Shown one piece after another: positions 24,903 through 35,304 of a stretch of DNA of 64,000 bases (positions are counted from its first letter, which is position 1; every line of letters begins with the position of its first letter). Under the pieces are notes generated by a model. The model saw only the letters and a program-made list of their open reading frames with translations, had not been told where the DNA came from and made no database searches. This DNA is from Pararhodobacter sp. GTDB taxonomy: Bacteria > Pseudomonadota > Alphaproteobacteria > Rhodobacterales > Rhodobacteraceae. Where the stretch lies: contig JAFIEK010000016.1 of assembly GCA_020832545.1 (NCBI GenBank), positions 16,103 to 80,102 of the forward strand, in the 5' to 3' direction. The position numbers and the translations under genes are program-made.

Positions 24903-26123
24903 CTAGTCCTTGTTGTTTCGCCGCAGCAGACGCCCGATCAGGAACGAGGTGCGCGGTACATAGATATAGCGGGTGCGTGTTCCGGGTGCGGGGCGGGCGC
25001 GCATGCGGATGATGCCGAAAATCACCAGCACCACATGCGCGGCGGCGATAAAGGCGAACATGCCCGGCGGGCCAAAGAATTCGATAAGGACTGAGGCGAT
25101 GATCGGGCTGGCAATAGCACCAACGGCATAGAGGAACATCAAGGCCGCCGACAGTTCCACCCGTTCAAGCTGATCAGCAAAGTCATGGGCATGTGCGGCC
25201 GAGACCGAGTAGATCGGAAATGTCGTGAAGCCAAACAGGCCCGCCGCCAGAAAGATTGCCACGATCCCGCCACCGATGCTGGCCACGGTCAAGGCGCAGG
25301 CCACGACCGAGGCGACCGAGAGCCAGATCAGCACCACCCGGCGGTCGAATTTGTCGGCCAACCATCCGATCGGCACCTGCGCCACTGCCCCGCCCAGAAC
25401 ATAGGCTGCCAGAAACAGCGCGATCCGGTCGGCGGCCAGCCCCACCGCCAGACCGTAAAGCGGCCCCACCATGCGAAACGCGGCACCGGTGATGCCCGAG
25501 ACCACCACCCCCGCGGCGGCCAGCGGCGAGCGTTGCCAGGCCATGGCCGGGCGCAGACGGGGGGCGGGCCCGGTCTCGGGCGCTTCGGCGCGAGACAGCA
25601 CCAGCGGGAAAAGCGCCGCGCAGCAGATCAGCGCCAGGAGGTTGTAGGAGACATAGGCGGCAGGCTCCAGCACACCGATCAGAAGCTGCGCGCCCAGCGA
25701 GCCGAGTATGTCGACCACCCGGTATACGCCCATCGCGCGACCCCGAGTGGCGTTGGTGACCTTGGCCTGCAACCAGGCCTCGATGATCGTGTAGCACCCC
25801 GCCACCGCCAGGCCCGATGACACCCGCATGACTGCCCAGGCGTAGGGGTTCGTCACCATCATATGCGCCAGAATGCCGATGGTACCCGCCGCGGTGAAAG
25901 CGGCAAAGGCACGCGAATGCCCCACCTCGCCCATCAGACGCGGTGCCCACCAGCAGCCGATGAAGAAGCCCACAAAATGCGCCGAACCCAGCATCCCGAT
26001 TTCCGAGGCTGAAAACCCCAGTGCCGCGCCCGACAGCGCATCAAGCGGCACCACACCACCAAGGCCCAGTTGCAACAGGGCGACCGAGACGAAGAGAGCG
26101 GCGAAGGAAATAAGCAGGCGCAT
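24903..26123 (-). CDS. MFS transporter
   Basis: A 406-residue carrier with ~12 membrane segments, the loop GWLADKFDRRVVL between helices 8 and 9, and a charged C-terminus (GRLLRRNNKD). The N-terminal half (FSASEIGMLGSAHFVGFFIG) resembles the YcaD/MFS_1-like subgroup found in proteobacteria. Substrate unknown. The start at 26123 places the first helix at the N-terminus; the longer frame from 26177 adds 18 polar residues. It converges on nothing; the TPP leader of thiD follows it on the same strand. Confidence 0.82.
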   Translation of the reverse strand: MRLLISFAALFVSVALLQLGLGGVVPLDALSGAALGFSASEIGMLGSAHFVGFFIGCWWAPRLMGEVGHSRAFAAFTAAGTIGILAHMMVTNPYAWAVMRVSSGLAVAGCYTIIEAWLQAKVTNATRGRAMGVYRVVDILGSLGAQLLIGVLEPAAYVSYNLLALICCAALFPLVLSRAEAPETGPAPRLRPAMAWQRSPLAAAGVVVSGITGAAFRMVGPLYGLAVGLAADRIALFLAAYVLGGAVAQVPIGWLADKFDRRVVLIWLSVASVVACALTVASIGGGIVAIFLAAGLFGFTTFPIYSVSAAHAHDFADQLERVELSAALMFLYAVGAIASPIIASVLIEFFGPPGMFAFIAAAHVVLVIFGIIRMRARPAPGTRTRYIYVPRTSFLIGRLLRRNNKD

Positions 26124-26275
26124 GGCGGGCGAACCGGGCTGAGTGTCAGGGCGAGAGTGATCGCAAAGGCTTTGCAAGGTCCAGCCCGTATTGACCGGGA
26201 GAGTGATGAAATGCGCAGGTTTCGGGTCGCGCGGGTGCGGGCGCGGCGGTAAGTCCTTATGGACGGGGACGAAGC

Positions 26276-26345
26276 GGGGCTTTCCGCCCCATCAGTGCGC
26301 CTTGCGCGCATTCACCCCCCGGAGGATACTTGAGGACAGAAAATG
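26276..26345 (+). repeat. Intergenic double-hairpin repeat, copy B
   Basis: GGGGC/GCCCC hairpin, then TGCGCCTTGCGCGCA, ATTCACCCCCC and a GGATACTTGAGGACAGAAAATG-like tail. Here the element lies directly before a gene; the tail's last bases are the ATG of the AraC-Ogt gene. The rest of the 26124-26342 interval shows nothing else I can name. Confidence 0.75.
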
Positions 26346-27206
26346 CAACAGGCCGGAATGATGGCTTCGAATCAAGATCAGGATGCGCGCTATCATTATC
26401 AGGTGATCGCCCGCGCCATTACCGAGATTGACGCCGCCGGGGGGGAGCGGATCGCGCTGGAGGAACTGGCAGCGCGGCTGGGGATGAGTGCGGCTCATTT
26501 CCAGCGGGTGTTCACGCGGTGGGTGGGCGTCTCGCCGAAACGCTATCAGCAGTACTTGGCGCTGGGTCACGCGCGGCGGCTGCTGACCGAGCGGTTCAGT
26601 GTGCTGGAGACAGCGATGGCATCAGGCCTGTCAGGCACGGGACGGCTGCATGACCTGTTCCTGCGATGGGAGGCAATGACGCCGGGCGAGTATGCGAAAG
26701 GCGGTGCCGGGCTGGAGATCGACTGGAGCTGGTTCGACAGCCCCTTTGGCCCGGCAATCGCCATGGGCACCGCGCGCGGGTTGTGCGGGATGGGTTTTGC
26801 GGCCGAGATGGGCGCTGCGGAGGCATTTGAGGATCTGGCGCGCCGATGGCCGCGCGCCCAGTTTCGCGAAGACCCGGCGCGATTGGCCCCATGGCTGAGC
26901 GCGGCCTTTGGCAGCGAAGGCGAAACGGCTTTGCATCTGATCGGCGCTCCCTTTCAGATCAAGGTCTGGGAGGCATTGCTGAGCGTTCCCTCTGGCCATG
27001 TCACCACCTATTCGGAAATCGCCCGCGCCGTAGGTAATCCGCGCGCAGTGCGCGCCGTGGGAACCGCCGTGGGCCGCAACCCGGTTAGCTGGCTGATCCC
27101 CTGTCACCGGGCCATAGCCAAATCCGGGGGCTTGGGCGGATACCACTGGGGGCTGCCCGTCAAGCGTGCGATGCTGGCCTGGGAAGCCGCGCGGGCCGAG
27201 GCCTGA
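26343..27206 (+). CDS. AraC-type HTH fused to O6-methylguanine-DNA methyltransferase
   Basis: A 287-residue protein: an AraC-like helix-turn-helix (~20-118, GMSAAHFQRVFTRWVGVSPKRYQQY) followed by an alkyltransferase domain (~125-285) with the acceptor site PCHR at 253-256 (Cys254). The combination resembles Ada without its N-terminal zinc domain (the methylphosphotriester acceptor). It should repair O6-methylguanine; how it would sense damage for transcription control is unclear. The start at 26343 lies in the tail of repeat copy B; ATGs at 26358 and 26361 are alternatives. Confidence 0.88.
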   Translation: MQQAGMMASNQDQDARYHYQVIARAITEIDAAGGERIALEELAARLGMSAAHFQRVFTRWVGVSPKRYQQYLALGHARRLLTERFSVLETAMASGLSGTGRLHDLFLRWEAMTPGEYAKGGAGLEIDWSWFDSPFGPAIAMGTARGLCGMGFAAEMGAAEAFEDLARRWPRAQFREDPARLAPWLSAAFGSEGETALHLIGAPFQIKVWEALLSVPSGHVTTYSEIARAVGNPRAVRAVGTAVGRNPVSWLIPCHRAIAKSGGLGGYHWGLPVKRAMLAWEAARAEA

Positions 27207-27332
27207 AAGCAGCCGCGCGCGCGTGGCGGATCATTGAAACGTGACCATCAAAAGAAACCCATTGGCTTGTTGTGCGTTCCAAATTGGCGCTATGGTCGCG
27301 CGAACGTGAACTCAACAAATGGGAATTTCGGT

Positions 27333-27971
27333 ATGTCATTCAAACCTGCTCTCGCCCTTGCCGCTTCTGCCCTGCTGGTGGCTGGCTGCGTCGACCCATA
27401 CAGCGACACCAATCGCACGACGACCGGCATGGCTGCCGGTGCCGTTGCCGGGGGTGTTCTTGGCGCGGCCTCGGGGTCACGCGACCGGACTGCGGCGACG
27501 ATCCTTGGTGCGGGTGTCGGCGCGATTGCCGGCGGCGCCATCGGCGCGGCGCTTGATCGCCAGGCGGCCGAACTGCGCTCGCAGTTGGGCAGCGAAATCG
27601 ATGTGCGCAATACCGGGGACGAAATCGTCGTCACCATGGGGCAGGACATCCTGTTCGCCACTGACAGCGCCACGCTGCGCGCGGACCTGCGCAGCGATCT
27701 GCGGGCCATCGCCGCCAACCTTCAGCGTTACCCGGACAGCGCGATTGTTGTGACCGGCCACACCGACAGCACCGGCTCCATGGCTTATAACCAGAGCCTG
27801 TCCGAACGCCGCGCAGATTCGGTGGCGGCTGTGCTGATCGAATCGGGCGTGTCATCGCGCCGGGTTGTGGCGCAAGGGGCCGGACAGACGCGTCCGGTGG
27901 CCTCGAATGACTCTGCAGCGGGACGGGCGCAGAACCGCCGCGTGGAAATCGTCATTCGCCCCACAGGGTAA
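27333..27971 (+). CDS. OmpA-family lipoprotein with glycine zipper
   Basis: A 212-residue lipoprotein: lipobox VAGC (Cys19), a glycine-zipper segment (~33-75, repeated GAxAGG-like motifs), then a C-terminal OmpA/Pal peptidoglycan-binding domain (~100-210) with VVTGHTDSTGSMAYNQSLSERRADSV and NRRVEI. It likely tethers the outer membrane to peptidoglycan (YiaD-like). The ATG at 27333 gives the lipoprotein signal; the frame from 27234 adds an implausible leader. Confidence 0.9.
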   Translation: MSFKPALALAASALLVAGCVDPYSDTNRTTTGMAAGAVAGGVLGAASGSRDRTAATILGAGVGAIAGGAIGAALDRQAAELRSQLGSEIDVRNTGDEIVVTMGQDILFATDSATLRADLRSDLRAIAANLQRYPDSAIVVTGHTDSTGSMAYNQSLSERRADSVAAVLIESGVSSRRVVAQGAGQTRPVASNDSAAGRAQNRRVEIVIRPTG

Positions 27972-28038
27972 GATCTGGAAAAGGGCTGTTGTTTCTTCCC
28001 CTGAGCGGTCATATCTTTTGACCAATCAGGGGAGAGCG

Positions 28039-28809
28039 ATGCCATTTCAACCAGTTCAGATGGAAAAGCTGTCGCAAGGCGTGGTTCGGCAAATTGAATT
28101 GCTGATCCTGCGGGGGCTTCTGCGACCGGGAGAGCGTTTGCCTGCCGAGCGCGAACTTGCCGAGCGTTTCGGCGTATCGCGCCCATCATTGCGTGAGGCG
28201 ATCGCCGAGTTGCAGGGTCGCGAGCTTCTGGTCACCAAGGCCGGGGCCGGTATCTTTGTGGCCGATATGCTGGGGTCTGCCTTTTCCGATGCGCTGATCC
28301 AGTTGTTCGCCAGCCATGAAGAAGCGGTCTTTGACTATGTCAGCTTTCGCCGTGATCTTGAGGGCATGGCCGCCGAGCGCGCGGCGCGCTTTGGCTCGGA
28401 TACTGACCTGATGGTCATCGACACGGTGTTTCGCAAGATGGAAGCAGCGCATTCCAAGCGCAATCCGTCCGACGAGGCCGCGCTGGATGCCGAATTTCAC
28501 CTCGCCATCATCGAGGCCAGCCACAATATTGTCATGCTGCACATGATGCGCGCCATGTTCGATCTGCTGCGCGCAGGCGTTTTCTACAACCGCCAGCAGA
28601 TGTTCAAGCAGCGCACCACGCGCGACCAGCTTTTACAGCAACATCGCGCCATCAATGACGCCATTCAGGCGCGCGACCCGCTGGAAGCCCGGCATGCTGC
28701 CGAAGCCCATATGAACTATGTTGAAAGCAGCTTGAGCGATCTGCGCAAGGCGCAGCGCAATGAAGAAATCGCGCGAATGCGCTACCAGCATGAACTTGCG
28801 CGGGATTGA
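28039..28809 (+). CDS. FadR/PdhR-subfamily GntR transcriptional regulator
   Basis: A 256-residue regulator. The N-terminal winged helix (~8-75) includes LRPGERLPAERELAERFGVSRPSLREAIAELQGRELL, and an FCD ligand-binding domain (~90-235) follows, with FRRDLEGMAAERAA, DAEFHLAIIEASHN and QHRAINDAIQARDP. The two His/Asp sets are those that bind a metal in FCD proteins. The subgroup controls genes of organic-acid or fatty-acid metabolism; its targets are not in view. GGGGAGAG precedes the ATG. A small gene follows on the same strand. Confidence 0.88.
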   Translation: MPFQPVQMEKLSQGVVRQIELLILRGLLRPGERLPAERELAERFGVSRPSLREAIAELQGRELLVTKAGAGIFVADMLGSAFSDALIQLFASHEEAVFDYVSFRRDLEGMAAERAARFGSDTDLMVIDTVFRKMEAAHSKRNPSDEAALDAEFHLAIIEASHNIVMLHMMRAMFDLLRAGVFYNRQQMFKQRTTRDQLLQQHRAINDAIQARDPLEARHAAEAHMNYVESSLSDLRKAQRNEEIARMRYQHELARD

Positions 28810-28861
28810 ATGCGGCGAAGCAACGGGCTACGGGCCGGGCGGCAACATCGAAAGGTTGAAC

Positions 28862-29044
28862 ATGAATTACGGCAAATCGGGCGGCGTGCGACAAGAGGCC
28901 AAGGCGCCGCGTCACAAAGAACATAATGAGCGCGGCACAGCGAAGAACCCGTATCGCGCTACGGATGCCAAGGCAGAACTGCTGACGCGCATGAAGGCCG
29001 CTGCCGAAGCGCGCAAGGCGGGCAAGGACAACGCCGCCGTGTAA
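28862..29044 (+). CDS. Small basic protein of unknown function
   Basis: A 60-residue charged protein (starts MNYGKSGGVRQEAKAPRHKE, ends KAGKDNAAV), rich in Lys, Arg and Ala, without membrane or Cys motifs. It lies 52 bases after the GntR-type gene and a terminator hairpin follows its stop directly. The start at 28862 is chosen over 28760, which would overlap the regulator gene. I do not recognise it. Confidence 0.55.
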   Translation: MNYGKSGGVRQEAKAPRHKEHNERGTAKNPYRATDAKAELLTRMKAAAEARKAGKDNAAV

Positions 29045-29072
29045 AAAAAAGCCCCGCCAAAGCTGGCGGGGC
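29043..29072 (-). terminator. Rho-independent terminator after ccrM
   Basis: GCCCCGCC pairs with GGCGGGGC (29051-29058 and 29065-29072). On the minus strand the stem is followed by eight T residues, so it ends ccrM transcription. The stem may also serve the small + strand gene that stops at 29044. Confidence 0.88.
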
Positions 29073-29125
29073 GCAGTGGCGTCCGTGGTCTTGGGATCAC
29101 GGACGCGGGCGGTAAACCGTAGTGC

Positions 29126-30336
<1,211 letters not shown>

Positions 30337-30343
30337 GCCTTAT

Positions 30344-30979
30344 TTAATTTTCTTCACACAAGATATTGCGCACGGGTGCGAAGGTTCGTCTATGATGTGG
30401 GGTGACACCAAGGCGTCTGAGGGCCTCAAGATGCGCCGGGGCGGGGTATCCGGCGTTGGTTTCCCAGCCGTAGCCGGGCCAGTCGAGGGCCAGATCGGCC
30501 ATGATCCGGTCGCGCGCGACCTTCGCCAAGATTGATGCGGCGGCTACGGAAAGACAGCGCGCATCGCCCTTGATCAGGGGTTCGGCGGGGCAACACAGGT
30601 CGCGCGGCAGGCGGTTGCCGTCAATTATGGCGTGGTCGGGCGGCAGGTTCAGGGCAGCCAGTGCGCGGCGCATGGCAAGGTGGCTGGCTTGCAGGATGTT
30701 CAGCGCGTCGATCTCCGCGACGCTGGCATGGGCGACAGCGGCGGCGCGGGCATGCTGCCAGATGGTCTCGGCCAGTGCTGTACGCGCGGCAGGTGGCAGG
30801 CGTTTGGAATCGTTCAGCCCCGCCGGGATATGCGCGGGGTCCAACACCACGGCTGCGGCGGTCACTGGCCCGGCCAGCGGTCCGCGCCCCACTTCATCCA
30901 CCCCGGCGACCGCACGTGCGCCGCGCGCCATCGCAGCCTGTTCAAAAGTGAAATCGGGCAGGGCAGGGTGGATCTTCAT
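30344..30979 (-). CDS. rnhB: Ribonuclease HII
   Basis: A 211-residue enzyme that removes ribonucleotides from DNA. Motifs are GVDEVGRGPLAGPV (catalytic Asp-Glu) near residue 25, LNDSKRLPPAAR, HAIIDGN and KGDARCLSVAAASILAKVARD. The C-terminus (YPAPAHLEALRRLGVTPHHRRTFAPV) is complete. The start at 30979 (MKIHPALPDF) fits family length; the frame from 31150 crosses a terminator. It lies immediately upstream of ccrM on the same strand, the usual alphaproteobacterial order. Confidence 0.94.
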   Translation of the reverse strand: MKIHPALPDFTFEQAAMARGARAVAGVDEVGRGPLAGPVTAAAVVLDPAHIPAGLNDSKRLPPAARTALAETIWQHARAAAVAHASVAEIDALNILQASHLAMRRALAALNLPPDHAIIDGNRLPRDLCCPAEPLIKGDARCLSVAAASILAKVARDRIMADLALDWPGYGWETNAGYPAPAHLEALRRLGVTPHHRRTFAPVRNILCEEN

Positions 30980-31015
30980 CCCCCGGATGTGCCACCGGGC
31001 GCGACATGCGACAAG

Positions 31016-31046
31016 CAAAAAGGGGCAGGCGCTGGGCCTGCCCCTT
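31016..31046 (-). terminator. Rho-independent terminator after the Cys-rich protein gene
   Basis: AAGGGGCAGGC pairs with GCCTGCCCCTT (31020-31030 and 31036-31046), an 11-pair stem. On the minus strand it is followed by TTTTTGC. Confidence 0.88.
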
Positions 31047-31110
31047 GTCCCGACATGGGGGTGCCGGGGTTTTCCGTAACCGCCCGGACCAGCCGGGCGG
31101 CTGCGGAAAC

Positions 31111-31800
31111 TCAGTACCGCGCGCGGCGGTAGCCTGCATTGGTGAGGCACTGCGCGTTGTAATAGTGGTTGCCCGCCCGATCACTGACGCGGCACTGGCG
31201 AGGCAGGCGGTGAAAGCCATAGCGGTCCAGGCAGTGACCGTCGTAGCCCTCAACCCGGCGGTTGCCCTCGCGGTAGACCATTTCGCAGCGGCTTGGCAGG
31301 ATGGCCGGGCGTTCAGGGCCGGGGCGCGGGCCATAGCCGGGCTGCGGGAAAGGCCTGCCGGGGCGGTAATGGTGGCGCTCGGCGCGATAGCCTTCGTCAA
31401 AAAGGCATTGCGCCAGAAAGCTGGGCCGTTGCCCGCGATCCGTGCGCATGGCCAGCCGACAATGCTGCGGAAGGCCGCGATAGCGCGCGCGCTCAAGACA
31501 ACTGGCGTTGTAGGTATCTATATGGCGACCCCGCAACCGCACGGTTTCACGGCAATCGTCAGGCAGGGTCCAGCGGTCAATGTGGCGCGGCGTGCGGCTT
31601 TCGTCGATGGCGCTGACAATCACTGCTACTGCGGCAATGCCCAGAAACAGGCGCAACAGATCATCAGTGGTATCCGATCGCGCGGGCGTTGCCGTCGCCC
31701 CGAGGCTCGCCAGAATCAGCGCGCTTGCGGCGACCAGCGCAAGCAGGCGCCGGGAGGCTTTTTGCGTTACGGCCCCAAAGCCGGGTGCGAGGGCAGACAT
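31111..31800 (-). CDS. Exported protein with tandem Cys-rich repeats
   Basis: A 229-residue protein with an N-terminal signal (~15-42), a second hydrophobic stretch (~49-65), and two homologous Cys-rich modules at ~83-139 and ~172-225. Each has four cysteines (83, 101, 114, 132 and 172, 190, 203, 218), a CLxR motif, LPxxCR and AQCLxxxGYR. A Pro/Arg/Gly-rich linker joins them. The even Cys number suggests periplasmic disulfides. AAAGGA precedes the ATG. Function unknown. Confidence 0.7.
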   Translation of the reverse strand: MSALAPGFGAVTQKASRRLLALVAASALILASLGATATPARSDTTDDLLRLFLGIAAVAVIVSAIDESRTPRHIDRWTLPDDCRETVRLRGRHIDTYNASCLERARYRGLPQHCRLAMRTDRGQRPSFLAQCLFDEGYRAERHHYRPGRPFPQPGYGPRPGPERPAILPSRCEMVYREGNRRVEGYDGHCLDRYGFHRLPRQCRVSDRAGNHYYNAQCLTNAGYRRARY

Positions 31801-32062
31801 GGTCAGTCCTTTCCATGATGCGGGCTCGCAACGGGGTGTGGGATGTGGTTTTCCGGGTGCGAGCGATTGCTGTTGCAGGGAACGTGTCAGCCCCTAGCAT
31901 GGAACAAAGGGTCGCCGCAGTCGGGTCTGACAGGCAATAGCGCAATGCGGTTATCTGATAACGGTTCCGAAAAACCGCCTCGCTGTCGCCGGATATTGCA
32001 TAACAGGGCGGAAGCGGCCAGTTTCAGGTTCAGCGAAACCCTACAGGACCGGAAAGCCCCAC

Positions 32063-32350
32063 ATGCGTATTTTAGTTCAGGCCCTTGTTGCCACCTTGCT
32101 GCTGGCGCTGCCGGCCTCGGCCCAGTGTTATGCCGATTACCGCGCGCAACAGGGCAACCCGGTGCGATTCCACTACGGTGTGTCAGAGTTGCCGGCGTCC
32201 GCCTGTGGTAATGCGCAGGCGGCGGCCAGCCACCTTCGGCCGCGCCTGCAACAACATGGCTGGATTCTAGTTGACGTTTTGTCCACATTCGGTCCAGAGG
32301 GACTGGACTCGAGGAGAGAGCGTGCTGGACAATTCCACCTCCGTTTCTGA
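32063..32350 (+). CDS. Small secreted protein of unknown function
   Basis: A 95-residue protein with a clear signal peptide (1-20, ending ASA before QCYADYRAQQG) and two cysteines in the mature part. Its last 29 bases overlap the next gene in another frame, so the two are probably co-translated. The C-terminal VDVLSTFGPEGLDSRRERAGQF looks structured. I do not recognise a family. Confidence 0.6.
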   Translation: MRILVQALVATLLLALPASAQCYADYRAQQGNPVRFHYGVSELPASACGNAQAAASHLRPRLQQHGWILVDVLSTFGPEGLDSRRERAGQFHLRF

Positions 32351-33026
32351 TCTGACGCGCGCGGGCTCGCGCGCCATCGTCATCGGTCTGGCCGCCATTG
32401 TCGGCATTCTGGGGCTGGCTGCCTTTTTGTTGTTCAAGAACCTGCCCGACACCAACGCCTTCAATGCGCGGGTGGCGCGGCTGTTTGCTGAGAATGCCAA
32501 CCTGACCGAGCAGGCTGAGTTGCGGCTTCTGGAAATTCTGGCGCAGTCGGGCACCACCTTTGCCGAAGTGCTGGTGAGCTACCGATCGGTCATTTTTGTG
32601 CTGATGGTCTTTGCAAGCCTGCTGCTGATCACCGCGCTGGTACTGGTTCTGGCGCTGATCGCGCTGAACCGGCGGCTGGCGCAGGTTCAGAAGGCGGGCA
32701 TTCAGGTGTCATCGCTGGTGATCAGCCGCGCCGAGCGCAAGGTTTATCTCAATGACATGGAGTTCAACCTGACCGAGGCTGCGGTGGAAACGCTTGCGGC
32801 ACTGGCCGAGGCGCGGATGGATGGTGAGATGATGACGGGTACAAAGCTGGAGTCGGTGATCACCGGGCGGCGCGAAACCGATTGCGACGAGGCAGCCGGG
32901 GCCACGCGGATCAAGCGGCTGCGCGACAGTCTGGGCAACCAGATCGTCAGCGAGCTGCTGGTGCGCAACATCTCGCGGCAGGGCTATATGCTGGCAATCG
33001 ATAAGGACGTACTGCGGATGATTTGA
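32322..33026 (+). CDS. Membrane-anchored winged-helix protein
   Basis: A 234-residue protein with two membrane helices (~18-38 and ~90-115), a ~50-residue segment between them, and a cytoplasmic C-terminal domain (~130-234). That domain reads like an OmpR-type winged helix: VYLNDMEFNLTEAAVETLAALA, then RIKRLRDSLGNQIVSELLVRNISRQGYML. ToxR/CadC-type proteins have the winged helix at the N-terminus; here it is at the C-terminus. A GTG at 32322 preceded by GAGGAGAG is chosen over the ATG-like frame at 32271. It overlaps the secreted-protein gene, a possible sensor partner. Confidence 0.65.
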   Translation: MLDNSTSVSDLTRAGSRAIVIGLAAIVGILGLAAFLLFKNLPDTNAFNARVARLFAENANLTEQAELRLLEILAQSGTTFAEVLVSYRSVIFVLMVFASLLLITALVLVLALIALNRRLAQVQKAGIQVSSLVISRAERKVYLNDMEFNLTEAAVETLAALAEARMDGEMMTGTKLESVITGRRETDCDEAAGATRIKRLRDSLGNQIVSELLVRNISRQGYMLAIDKDVLRMI

Positions 33027-33055
33027 CCCGGGAGCGGCGCGATGTCTGGCCGGGT

Positions 33056-33931
33056 TCAGCCCTTGAAATCCGTCACTGCATAGCCCTGCAGGTACAAAAG
33101 CGCCGTCAGATCGCCGTGGTTGATGCGCAGATCGCATTGCGCGGCCACCACGGGTTTGGCATGCAGCGCCACCCCCGTCCCGGCGCGGTGAAGCATGCCG
33201 AGGTCATTCGCCCCATCGCCCACCGCAATCACTTCGGCCTCTGAAATCCCCAGCCGGGAGCTGACTTCAGCCAATGTGTCGATCTTGGCCTGACGGCCCA
33301 GAATCGGCTCGGCCACGGTGCCGGTGAGGGTGCCGCCCTCGGCCAGCAGGCGGTTGGCACGATGTTCGTCAAAACCCAGATGCGCGGCGACCTTCTCGGT
33401 GAACGCGGTAAAGCCCCCTGACACCAACATCGTGAACGCGCCCTGTGCCTTCATCGTGGCAATCAACACCCGCCCGCCGGGGGTGTAAGTGATGCGCTCA
33501 GTCAGCACCCGGTCGATAACGCTGGCGGGCAGGCCCTTCAACAGTGCCACGCGTTCACGCAGCGCCGGTTCAAACTCCAGCTCTCCATTCATTGCACGCG
33601 ACGTGATCATAGCCACCTGCGCACCGAAACCGGCCATATCGGCCAGTTCGTCAATGCACTCCTGCTCGATCATCGTGCTGTCCATATCCGCCAGCAGCAT
33701 CCGCTTTCGCCGCCCGGCGGCTGGTTGCAGCGCCAGATCGATGCCAAGCGCCTGCATCTCTTCCCAGACCTGCCAGCGGTTCCCCGGCATTTCAACGAGA
33801 TCGAACTCGGCCGCTACGCCCGGGTTCAGCCAGCGGGCATAGCCGCCGCCCCAGGCATTGCGCAGCGATTCCACCAGCGTGGGTCCCAGAACCGGGTGCG
33901 CCGGGTTTGAAAGGAGCGTGACAACAAACAT
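33056..33931 (-). CDS. serB: Phosphoserine phosphatase
   Basis: A 291-residue HAD-family enzyme for the last step of serine synthesis. The nucleophile motif [11 protein letters not shown] has Asp82 and Asp84; LVSGGFTAF and [14 protein letters not shown] are motifs II and III. The N-terminal ~75 residues are an ACT-like extension. The start at 33931 is a normal ATG; the open frame continues far upstream only by chance, antisense to serC. It is divergent from serC-serA, so all three serine genes sit together. Confidence 0.93.
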   Translation of the reverse strand: MFVVTLLSNPAHPVLGPTLVESLRNAWGGGYARWLNPGVAAEFDLVEMPGNRWQVWEEMQALGIDLALQPAAGRRKRMLLADMDSTMIEQECIDELADMAGFGAQVAMITSRAMNGELEFEPALRERVALLKGLPASVIDRVLTERITYTPGGRVLIATMKAQGAFTMLVSGGFTAFTEKVAAHLGFDEHRANRLLAEGGTLTGTVAEPILGRQAKIDTLAEVSSRLGISEAEVIAVGDGANDLGMLHRAGTGVALHAKPVVAAQCDLRINHGDLTALLYLQGYAVTDFKG

Positions 33932-34084
33932 CTGGCTGTTTCCTATCGTGGACAGGGGTGTCGCTTTTGCGGGTTCAAACGCCGCCTTAGTGTAAATTTT
34001 CCCCTTGTGCCAGAGGCGCGCGCCCCGTATCTGCGGCGATGGGACACCCCTCCCCAACGAGGGGCATTTATCTGGAAGGATAGC

Positions 34085-35239
34085 ATGACAGACCCCAAGA
34101 CCCCGGCCACGCGGCCGGCAAATCCGCGTTTCTCTTCTGGCCCCTGTGCCAAGATCCCCAACTTTTCGCTGGATATGCTTGCCGACGCCCCGCTGGGCCG
34201 GTCGCACCGTGCAGCCGTCGGCAAGGCCAAGCTGGCCGAAGCCATCGAGCTGACGCGCTCGGTGCTGGGTGTGCCTGCGGATTATCGTATCGGCATCGTC
34301 CCCGGCTCGGATACCGGCGCGGTCGAGATGGCGATGTGGTCGCTGCTGGGCGCGCGCCCGGTCGAGATGCTGGCATGGGAAAGCTTTGGCGAAGGCTGGG
34401 TGACCGATGTTGTCAAACAGCTGAAGCTGGACGCCACGGTGCGCAAGGCGCCCTATGGGCAGGTCGTAGATCTGGCGGAGGTCGATTTCAACCGCGATGT
34501 CGTGTTCACCTGGAACGGCACCACCTCGGGTGTGCGGCTGGCGAATGGCGATGCGATCCCGGCTGACCGTGAGGGGCTGACGATCTGTGACGCCACCTCG
34601 GCGGCGTTTGCCATGGATCTGCCGTGGGACAAGCTGGATGTGGTGACCTTCAGCTGGCAGAAGGTGCTGGGCGGCGAGGGTGCGCATGGCGTGCTGATCC
34701 TCAGCCCGCGCGCGGTTGAGCGGCTGGAAAACTACACGCCCGCATGGCCCCTGCCCAAGATTTTCCGCATGACCAAGGGCGGCAAGCTGATTGAGGGTAT
34801 CTTCAAGGGCGAGACCATCAACACGCCCTCGATGCTGGCTGTTGAGGATTATCTGGTGGCGCTGAAATGGGCGCAGGGCTTGGGCGGCTTGTCCGCGCTG
34901 GTTGCCCGCGCCGATGCCAATGCGCAAGCGGTGTGGGATTTCATCGCTACCCGCGACTGGATCGCCAATCTGGCTGAAGACGCCGCGACAGCGTCCACCA
35001 CCAGCGTCTGCCTCAAGTTCACCGATCCGCGCATCAGTGATGGTGCAGCATTTGCCAAGGCCGTCGCCAAACGGTTGGAGCAGCAAGGCGTGGCGCTGGA
35101 TATCGGCGCCTACCGCGATGCCCCACCGGGCCTGCGGATCTGGTGCGGATCGACGGTGGAAACCGCTGACGTGGCCGCGCTGATGCCTTGGATCGAATGG
35201 GCCTTTGAGGCCGAGATCGCCGCCCTGCAAGCGGCCTGA
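34085..35239 (+). CDS. serC: Phosphoserine aminotransferase
   Basis: A 384-residue PLP enzyme that converts 3-phosphohydroxypyruvate to phosphoserine. The N-terminal [29 protein letters not shown] and the PLP-lysine segment [13 protein letters not shown] mark the longer alphaproteobacterial SerC type. The ATG at 34085 is preceded by TGGAAGGATAGC. It is followed by serA with 65 bases between them containing a hairpin. Confidence 0.94.
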   Translation: MTDPKTPATRPANPRFSSGPCAKIPNFSLDMLADAPLGRSHRAAVGKAKLAEAIELTRSVLGVPADYRIGIVPGSDTGAVEMAMWSLLGARPVEMLAWESFGEGWVTDVVKQLKLDATVRKAPYGQVVDLAEVDFNRDVVFTWNGTTSGVRLANGDAIPADREGLTICDATSAAFAMDLPWDKLDVVTFSWQKVLGGEGAHGVLILSPRAVERLENYTPAWPLPKIFRMTKGGKLIEGIFKGETINTPSMLAVEDYLVALKWAQGLGGLSALVARADANAQAVWDFIATRDWIANLAEDAATASTTSVCLKFTDPRISDGAAFAKAVAKRLEQQGVALDIGAYRDAPPGLRIWCGSTVETADVAALMPWIEWAFEAEIAALQAA

Positions 35240-35252
35240 ACCCCTGATCCTA

Positions 35253-35275
35253 GCCCCCGCAAATTCTGCGGGGGC
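35253..35275 (+). promoter_or_regulatory. Hairpin between serC and serA
   Basis: GCCCCCGCA pairs with TGCGGGGGC around AATTC, a perfect 9-pair stem without a T-run. It may stabilise the serC mRNA or reduce read-through into serA. Confidence 0.5.
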
Positions 35276-35304
35276 CGCCAAACCCTTTCAGAAGGAGCCC
35301 GCAC

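Noticed and set aside
35253..35275. serC-serA hairpin as another copy of the double-hairpin repeat
   Set aside because: It has only one stem and lacks the ATTCACCCCC block and tail, so it was kept as a separate hairpin.
33938..35281. Long minus-strand open frame continuing upstream of serB
   Set aside because: It is antisense to serC, lacks family homology and has no start or binding site of its own; serB starts at 33931 with a normal N-terminus.
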